Made by a program: the position numbers and the translations under genes. From Parvularculaceae bacterium (GTDB lineage: Bacteria > Pseudomonadota > Alphaproteobacteria > Caulobacterales > Parvularculaceae), in assembly GCA_013215175.1 (NCBI GenBank), contig JABSRH010000004.1:1-39755 (forward strand): DNA of 39,755 bases. The letters run 5' to 3'. The notes beneath the pieces were generated by a model. The model was not told the DNA's origin, did not search any database, and was given only the letters and a program-made list of their open reading frames with translations. Positions 34,128 through 39,755 of this stretch are shown here, one piece after another. Within the stretch, counting starts at the first letter, position 1, and every line of letters begins with the position of its first letter.

Positions 34128-35184
34128 CATAATGTGCCACCACGCGAGCATAATGATCGTACACCGACGTCAATTGTTCGTAGGTGACAAATTCATCAGC
34201 GTTGTGGGCTTGTTGAATGGATCCAGCACCCAGGACCATGGTGGGCAATCCAGCGGCCGCAAACAGCGAAGCTTCCGTCCAAAAATCCACAGGGTCCCCG
34301 ATCGGCAGCCCGATCGTCTCCGCAGCCGCACGCGCCGCCGCCACCGCCGCCGCCGAAGGGCCATCGCGATCCGAGGGGAATGACGGCCCAACGAAACGAG
34401 GCGTCAGGTCGATCTCGGGGGCAAAGACCTGGAGCTGATCAAGGATCTCCTGATGGCTCACGCCAGGCAACGAACGGAAACCAAACAAAAGCTCCGCATG
34501 CGCAGCAACCATGTTGGGTTTCATACCGCCCTCGATACGGCCAAAATTCAGCCGGTTGTCCGGCGCGATCGGCAAATCGAGTGCACTCGCAATAAACCGC
34601 GCCGCTTGGTGGATCGCACTCGGTCGTGTTGCTTCAGATGCGTGAGCGCTCTCACCTTCAAACGTTGTTCGAACAGAACACAGACCACGATGCTGAAGGC
34701 GGACTAACGCATCGGTGGGTTCTGCCACCACGACGAGATCGACATCGTGTTCCTCTTCAACGAATGTCCGTATACAGCGGCTTTGCCCCGCCTCTTCATC
34801 CGTCGACAGAACGAGCCGCATCGGCGCATCGGTTTCCGCCGCAAGCGCCATCAAAATGGCCGCGGCGCCCGATGTGTCACAGGTGCCAAGGCCGATGGCC
34901 CGGTCATCAAGACGCGTTAGCTTGAAAGGGTCATAGGTCCAGCTTGGCGCCGCTGGCACGGTGTCGAGATGAACGTTGAACATCACGCGCGGCGTTCCGC
35001 GCACAGCATCGATAATGATGCAACCGTCACCGAGGTCGCGAACACTGATGTCGAAACCCGGCAGGCTCTTCGTTACGGCGTGGAGAAGTGGCCCTTCCGC
35101 CTCGATCTTGCGCGGCGGGTTACACGTATCAATTTCGATGATCGGCTGAAGATGGTCGAGAATGGCGTTAAGAGGTGCTGTCAT
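34120..35184 (-). CDS. argE: M20-family acetylornithine/acetylcitrulline deacetylase
   Basis: VMFNVHLDTVPAAPSW, GLGTCDTSGAAAILMAL, STDEEAGQSRCIRTF; start MTAPLNAILDHLQP at 35184. Confidence 0.85.
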   Translation of the reverse strand: MTAPLNAILDHLQPIIEIDTCNPPRKIEAEGPLLHAVTKSLPGFDISVRDLGDGCIIIDAVRGTPRVMFNVHLDTVPAAPSWTYDPFKLTRLDDRAIGLGTCDTSGAAAILMALAAETDAPMRLVLSTDEEAGQSRCIRTFVEEEHDVDLVVVAEPTDALVRLQHRGLCSVRTTFEGESAHASEATRPSAIHQAARFIASALDLPIAPDNRLNFGRIEGGMKPNMVAAHAELLFGFRSLPGVSHQEILDQLQVFAPEIDLTPRFVGPSFPSDRDGPSAAAVAAARAAAETIGLPIGDPVDFWTEASLFAAAGLPTMVLGAGSIQQAHNADEFVTYEQLTSVYDHYARVVAHYAG

Positions 35185-36370
35185 CAGAACCTCCCACTTT
35201 GGCGTGGAGCACGGTAGACTGACCGAAGAGTTCGGTGAACCCTTCTGCCTTGGCCCCTGACCAAGCCGCTTTCTGGGCGTAAACGGCACCCTTCCGCTCA
35301 GGGATATTCTTTGTACGGACGGCAACAGCAGCCACCTGGCCAGGCGTTACCAACAGATCCACCTCACCCGTCACACGCACTTGCGACGTCTTCAAGAAGG
35401 CCTCCAAGTCATCGCGCAGGGCGTCTGCCGTCAGGCCATCATAGACAAGATCGCACCAGGCCTCACCAACCCGGCGTCGGAAACCGTTCTGGAGGCGGCT
35501 CGAAACCGCCTCGCACAGCGCCGTGTGCGCCTCTTCCAAGCCAAACAAGCCCGGCGCTTCAAATACGATCCGACCTTTCAGGCCCACAAGCGTGTCACCG
35601 GTGTAGATACTGTACCCAACGCCAAACGCGCCAAGCTGCTCGTTCAGCTCACGCAGCATTTCCGCGCCGGTCATCGCCTGACCGTTCAGTGACACAGGCA
35701 CACCTTGCTCGAAAGTGAGGGTGAACGTCTTTTTCTCGAAGGGAATGTCGGCCGGGTCCCGTGTAAAAACGCGCGCTTCGCTTGAAGGCTCTTCCCAACG
35801 ATCAATCGCCCCACCAGACAGCGTCGCACCCAGAAGGTTCTCGTTCACCGAGAAGAGGCTTGCCCGCTCTGGCACTGAGATGCCGCGCGCGCGCAAAAAC
35901 TCTTCTTCGTACTCGCGCACATTGTCCTTGTCTTGGATGTCGCGGATCGGCGTCAGGATCGGCATATCCGTCCGCGCCCGAATTTCCGTATCAAACCGAA
36001 CCTGGTCGTTGCCCATACCCGTGCAACCATGCCCAATCGTGTCGGCGCCGAGACGCTCAGCCAACGCAACTGAGCGAGCAGCAATAATCGAACGATCAGC
36101 ACAAAGAATGGGATAACGCCCCTGCCGACGAGCACCGCCAGCGAGGAACGGCACCACAATGTCCGACCAAAGCTCATCCGAAGCATCTTCGGTGATGTGG
36201 GCGTCAGCACCAACCTCCACCGCACGAGCGGCAATCTTAGAGGCTGCCTCTGGGTCCGCAGCACCGGAGTGCACGTAAATGGTGGTGACCTTATAGCCTT
36301 CGTCGCGGAGTTTTAGGACGCAATAGGATGTGTCGAGACCACCTGAGAAAGCGAGTACGCAGTGTTTCAT
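35168..36370 (-). CDS. argG: Argininosuccinate synthase
   Basis: VLAFSGGLDTSYCVLKLRDEGYKV (PP-loop), GHGCTGMGNDQVRFD. Confidence 0.95.
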   Translation of the reverse strand: MKHCVLAFSGGLDTSYCVLKLRDEGYKVTTIYVHSGAADPEAASKIAARAVEVGADAHITEDASDELWSDIVVPFLAGGARRQGRYPILCADRSIIAARSVALAERLGADTIGHGCTGMGNDQVRFDTEIRARTDMPILTPIRDIQDKDNVREYEEEFLRARGISVPERASLFSVNENLLGATLSGGAIDRWEEPSSEARVFTRDPADIPFEKKTFTLTFEQGVPVSLNGQAMTGAEMLRELNEQLGAFGVGYSIYTGDTLVGLKGRIVFEAPGLFGLEEAHTALCEAVSSRLQNGFRRRVGEAWCDLVYDGLTADALRDDLEAFLKTSQVRVTGEVDLLVTPGQVAAVAVRTKNIPERKGAVYAQKAAWSGAKAEGFTELFGQSTVLHAKVGGSDDSTS

Positions 36371-37362
36371 GATCCGATCAGTGCACTGAGCACTGCCTTT
36401 TGAACGTGGAGGCGATTTTCGGCCTCCTGAATGATGAGAGATTGTTCGCTGTCTGCCACGGCGTCGGTGACTTTCACGTTACGACGCATGGGCAAGCAAT
36501 GGCTAAAGGTGGCGCTGTTGGTCAGCGCCATTTTTTCTTCATCGACCCTAAATCGTCGGAACTCGTCTGGCGTTAGGCGTTGTTCCATGGGCAAGCCAAT
36601 CTGATCCAGGCGCCCCCAGCTCTTGGCATAGACAGCATCGGCGCCGGAATAGGCCTCTGCGATGTCGTGGGTGACCCGGAGGCCTTGACCTTCAGCCTCG
36701 GCGAACCTGCGGCCTGCTTCCATGAACTTATCGTCGAGAATGTAATCAGATGACGGACAAAGAAGCGTGACGTCCATGCCCATCTTGGTCGCCGCCAAAA
36801 GCGCCGAATTAGCAACAGCTGTGTTCAGTGGCTTGGGGTGGTACGTCCAGGTCAGGCACAGCTTCTTGCCCTCAAGGCTACCGTGGCGCTCTTGCAGCGC
36901 TAGCAGCATGGCAAGCTCCTGACACGGATGGACGATGGTCTCCATGTTGATGACAGGCACGGTGGCATGCTTCACGAAACCATGCAGCATCGCATCTTCA
37001 CGCTCGACGGACCAATCCTGGAACTTGGGAAAGGCGCGGATGGCGATGAGATCCACATAGGTGGAAAGCACCCTCGCTGCCTCGGCGACATGCTCCTCGG
37101 CTTCACCATCCATGATCGCGCCCGGCGTCACCTCAATCGGCCAGGTTCCGGCTGCGTCGAGCACAACACTGGTGCCCCCTAGATCAGCGATACCAATCTG
37201 GAAACTCGTCCGTGTACGAAGTGAGGGATTAAAGAAAAGCAACGCACATCGCTTTCCTCGGAGACGGTCGTTCTGCGGCGCAGCCTTTAGTGCGCGAGCA
37301 TCATCCAAGAGAGCTTGGATTTGCGGCTTCGTCAGATCGTCAGTGCCAAGGAAATGTTGCAC
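36367..37362 (-). CDS. argF': N-acetylornithine carbamoyltransferase (AOTCase-type)
   Basis: FFNPSLRTRTSFQIGIADLGGTSVVLDAAGTWPIEVTPGAIMDGEAEEHVAE, HPCQELAMLLAL, HCLPMRRNVKV. GTG start at 37362 behind SD AAAGGAGG. Confidence 0.88.
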   Translation of the reverse strand: MQHFLGTDDLTKPQIQALLDDARALKAAPQNDRLRGKRCALLFFNPSLRTRTSFQIGIADLGGTSVVLDAAGTWPIEVTPGAIMDGEAEEHVAEAARVLSTYVDLIAIRAFPKFQDWSVEREDAMLHGFVKHATVPVINMETIVHPCQELAMLLALQERHGSLEGKKLCLTWTYHPKPLNTAVANSALLAATKMGMDVTLLCPSSDYILDDKFMEAGRRFAEAEGQGLRVTHDIAEAYSGADAVYAKSWGRLDQIGLPMEQRLTPDEFRRFRVDEEKMALTNSATFSHCLPMRRNVKVTDAVADSEQSLIIQEAENRLHVQKAVLSALIGS

Positions 37363-37366
37363 GAGG

Positions 37367-37384
37367 GGCCTCCTTTGTGAGGCC
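37367..37384 (-). promoter_or_regulatory. Stem-loop GGCCTC-ACAAAG-GAGGCC covering the argF' Shine-Dalgarno
   Basis: 6-bp perfect inverted repeat whose 3' arm contains the GGAGG of the SD. A second 7-bp inverted repeat (GCTGAAA/TTTCAGC) lies at 37407-37438. Confidence 0.45.
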
Positions 37385-37468
37385 GCTCTTGCGCCAAGCG
37401 GGCGGCGCTGAAAACCCCCTTCTCCAAGGTCTTTCAGCCCGTTTGGAACTTTCTTGCGCTGCAGTCGC

Positions 37469-38485
37469 TCAGCGGCCCGTCCAAAACTCTCCCACGGCAG
37501 CAGGAATGGCAGGATCGGGCAGGTCTTCCCGCTCGATCGCCCAATAGACAAAATTATCGGCCAAGGTCTCTTCGGGGTGAATAATGTAACCCGTGTTCGC
37601 ACCAATCAGTCGGCCAAAAGCAGGCACCATCGGCGGCGCCGCAAGACCCTCGGGGTTGTCCGTCAACGCTGTGCAGACGCCATCTTCATAGGTCACCGGC
37701 AAAAGGCCGAAGCCAAAATACTCACCGAGAGACCCTGAGCCATCATAGTCCCTGGTCGCGTAGAGGTAAGGAATGACGCCGTTAGCGACACCGACCTCGA
37801 CCGGCGCGACATGATTGTAGGCCGGCGCATCGGGGTTGCTCAGCCGGATACGGCGCAGCGCCTCCGGTTCTTCGAAATCACAGGGCTCAAACCCGATGAC
37901 ATTATAGTACTCATCGTGAAGATCGGGGTTTGCTCGGGTCATCACATGGTGAAGCTCGTGCAAGAACAACGACTTCAACGACCCGCCCTTCGGCAAATCA
38001 CCGCCAGCAAAAACGATCATATTCGACCGCGTATGCGGCAAGCCGCCCTCGACCAGCGAACCCGTCTTCGTCAGCATCACCGTGGGCGGCAAGTGCTGGT
38101 CAATCAGGTTCACCTTGTCCATCACGGCCAAGATGGCTTCCCGCAGCTCTTCTTTCTCCTGCGCCGTCCAGGGGAGGACGTCGCCAGCGTAAGTCGGCTT
38201 GAGACCATCAAAGGAAGTGACCGAAGCATCCTGCGCGCGGACTGAAATCTCGCGCGCTTGCAGCTCGCGCGTGTACTCGTCCTGCGCAGTCAAAACGTCG
38301 GCGCCCTGAGAGGTGGTTCCGAAGAAAAAGGCGACGCCGTCATCCGTGGTCGCGGCCAAAGCGGCCTCCGGGATCACAGGGCGAGCTTCTTTCTCAACAG
38401 CGGCAGGCTTCTCCGCCGTGTCCTGCGCACAGGCTGCTAGGGCCAATAAACCCAGTGCTGCGCTGATAAATCCCTGATCTCGCAT
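37469..38485 (-). CDS. Putative zinc metallopeptidase-like lipoprotein (HExxH)
   Basis: Lipobox LLALAACAQ and zincin motif FLHELHHVMTRANPDLHDEYYNVIGF. Confidence 0.7.
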   Translation of the reverse strand: MRDQGFISAALGLLALAACAQDTAEKPAAVEKEARPVIPEAALAATTDDGVAFFFGTTSQGADVLTAQDEYTRELQAREISVRAQDASVTSFDGLKPTYAGDVLPWTAQEKEELREAILAVMDKVNLIDQHLPPTVMLTKTGSLVEGGLPHTRSNMIVFAGGDLPKGGSLKSLFLHELHHVMTRANPDLHDEYYNVIGFEPCDFEEPEALRRIRLSNPDAPAYNHVAPVEVGVANGVIPYLYATRDYDGSGSLGEYFGFGLLPVTYEDGVCTALTDNPEGLAAPPMVPAFGRLIGANTGYIIHPEETLADNFVYWAIEREDLPDPAIPAAVGEFWTGR

Positions 38486-38623
38486 TCGATTATCCTCGTT
38501 CCCATGAGGTGTTCAGCCATGGTTTTCGATAAAGAATAGTTATCATCTTAGTTAATGCCGAGAATCAACACCCGTGTGAAAGGAAGGCTAGCCCGCGACT
38601 GCGAAATCGCTAGGAGGGCACTT

Positions 38624-39755
38624 ATGACGAAAGATTCCAAAAACCCTTTATGGGGTGGCCGATTCGCTGGCGGTCCCGCCGAAATGTTCCAGGCCTTCGG
38701 CCACTCCCTCGATGCTGACCTCAAAATGTGGCGCGAGGATGTCCAAGGCTCTCAAGCGCATGCCCGCATGCTGGGAGCGCAAGGAATCATTTCGGAGGCG
38801 GAAGCAGATACGCTGATCAAAGGCCTCGACCAGGTCGCAAGCGAAATTGAAGCTGGTGACTTCGAATGGTCGGAAGCCCTTGAAGATGTGCATATGAACA
38901 TCGAGGCCCGTCTACGAGCGATCGTTGGCGACGTGGCGGGCAAGCTCCACACCGGGCGTTCCCGCAATGACCAGGTCGCCACGGACATGCGCCTTTGGGT
39001 CCGCGCATCTCTCGATCGTTGCGAAGAGGCCGTGCGGGAGTTGCAGCGCGCCTTCCTGCACCAGGCCGACCAAGGTCACGGGGTTTTGATGCCCGGTTTC
39101 ACCCACCTCCAGATCGCGCAGCCGGTCACCTATGCTCACCACTGCTTGGCTTACATCGAGATGCTGGAACGAGACCGGAAACGCCTCGCCGCCGCTCGCC
39201 AGCATCTCAACGAGTCCCCCCTCGGCGCCGCGGCGCTTGGCGGCTCGCCTCACCCCATCGATCGGGAGAGCACCGCCGCAGCCCTCGGCTTCGATCGTCC
39301 CATGGGCAACAGTTTGGACGCAGCGTCTGCTCGCGATTTTTGCCTGGAAGCCGTCAGCGCCGCGACGATCTGCAGTGTCACGCTGTCTCGCTATGCCGAG
39401 GAAGTCGTCACCTTTGCGTCTCCGCCGTTCGGCTATTGGAAACCATCGGAGAGCTTCTCCACAGGCTCATCCATCATGCCGCAAAAGCGCAATCCCGATG
39501 CAGCCGAGCTCATCCGTGCGAAAGTTGGCCGCCTCGCTGGCACCTTCACCGCCCTCACCCTTCAAACCAAGGCTCTGCCCCTCGCCTATGCGAAGGACAT
39601 GCAAGAGACCAAGCCGGTGACAATGGAGGCGCTCGAGACTCTCGAAGCCACGCTAGCGATCTGTGCAGGGATGGTCCGGGAGATGACCTTCAACGCAGAG
39701 CGCATGGCCGAAGACGCTAACCGCGGTTACGCAACAGCAACCGACCTCGCTGACA
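38624..39755 (+). CDS. argH: Argininosuccinate lyase, 3' end truncated by window
   Basis: MTKDSKNPLWGGRFAGGPAEMFQAFGHSLDADLKMW, EDVHMNIEARL, HTGRSRNDQVATDMRLW, SSIMPQKRNPDAAELIRAKVGRLAG. SD taggagg upstream. Absent from the ORF track because there is no stop in the window. Confidence 0.95.
   Translation, partial: MTKDSKNPLWGGRFAGGPAEMFQAFGHSLDADLKMWREDVQGSQAHARMLGAQGIISEAEADTLIKGLDQVASEIEAGDFEWSEALEDVHMNIEARLRAIVGDVAGKLHTGRSRNDQVATDMRLWVRASLDRCEEAVRELQRAFLHQADQGHGVLMPGFTHLQIAQPVTYAHHCLAYIEMLERDRKRLAAARQHLNESPLGAAALGGSPHPIDRESTAAALGFDRPMGNSLDAASARDFCLEAVSAATICSVTLSRYAEEVVTFASPPFGYWKPSESFSTGSSIMPQKRNPDAAELIRAKVGRLAGTFTALTLQTKALPLAYAKDMQETKPVTMEALETLEATLAICAGMVREMTFNAERMAEDANRGYATATDLAD

Noticed and set aside
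34330-34358. GCC/CGC-type trinucleotide-like repeat in the argE-like gene
   Set aside because: Encodes an Ala-rich helix (AAAVAAARAAA) and is imperfect; expected in high-GC coding DNA.
37363-37605. N-terminal extension of argF' in the ORF track
   Set aside because: GTG at 37362 has a strong SD and starts the conserved QHFLGTDDL sequence; the extension overlaps the metallopeptidase gene.
38995-39720. 241-aa plus-strand ORF at the window end
   Set aside because: Out-of-frame shadow of argH; the argH frame (from 38624) was omitted from the track only because its stop lies beyond the window.
1-39755. CRISPR arrays, IS elements, prophage or integron signatures
   Set aside because: No regularly spaced direct repeats, transposase, integrase or phage structural motifs were seen; the tRNA-Phe has no visible integrase or duplicated 3' end nearby.

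Overview
The window is a gene-dense, high-GC, proteobacterial-looking chromosomal segment with about 33 protein-coding genes and one tRNA. All product calls come from reading motifs by eye; no searches were run. From left to right: (1) the 3' part of an RND efflux pump plus a TolC-type outer-membrane protein; (2) a cNMP-binding-domain/thioredoxin-reductase-like flavoprotein that lacks the redox CxxC; (3) a minus-strand operon of ABC exporter, HlyD-type adaptor and TolC-type protein, in which every catalytic motif of the ABC ATPase domain appears lost; (4) an S41 protease lipoprotein with a coupled small lipoprotein; (5) an arsenic methylation/arsenosugar-type cluster (ArsM, extended SDR, two small glycosyltransferases of the arsenosugar type) with a divergent radical SAM gene that does not look like canonical ArsS, followed by glpK; (6) two convergent, overlapping DCC (DUF393) genes; (7) valine-catabolism genes (mmsA, acyl-CoA dehydrogenase, mmsB); (8) a DUF2975/YozG-type HTH pair with a strong upstream palindrome; (9) a FecI/FecR/TonB-receptor set next to a GH37 trehalase lipoprotein, where the receptor reads as an STN module followed by a second internal signal peptide; (10) a cytochrome P450, tRNA-Phe(GAA), and a compact arginine operon of the N-acetylcitrulline type (argF', argG, argE-like, NAGK-NAGS fusion, argC), with argH divergent and running off the window end. 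The strongest leads are the ATPase-dead ABC exporter operon, the noncanonical arsenosugar-type locus, and the possible trehalose-responsive surface-signalling system with its two-signal-peptide receptor.
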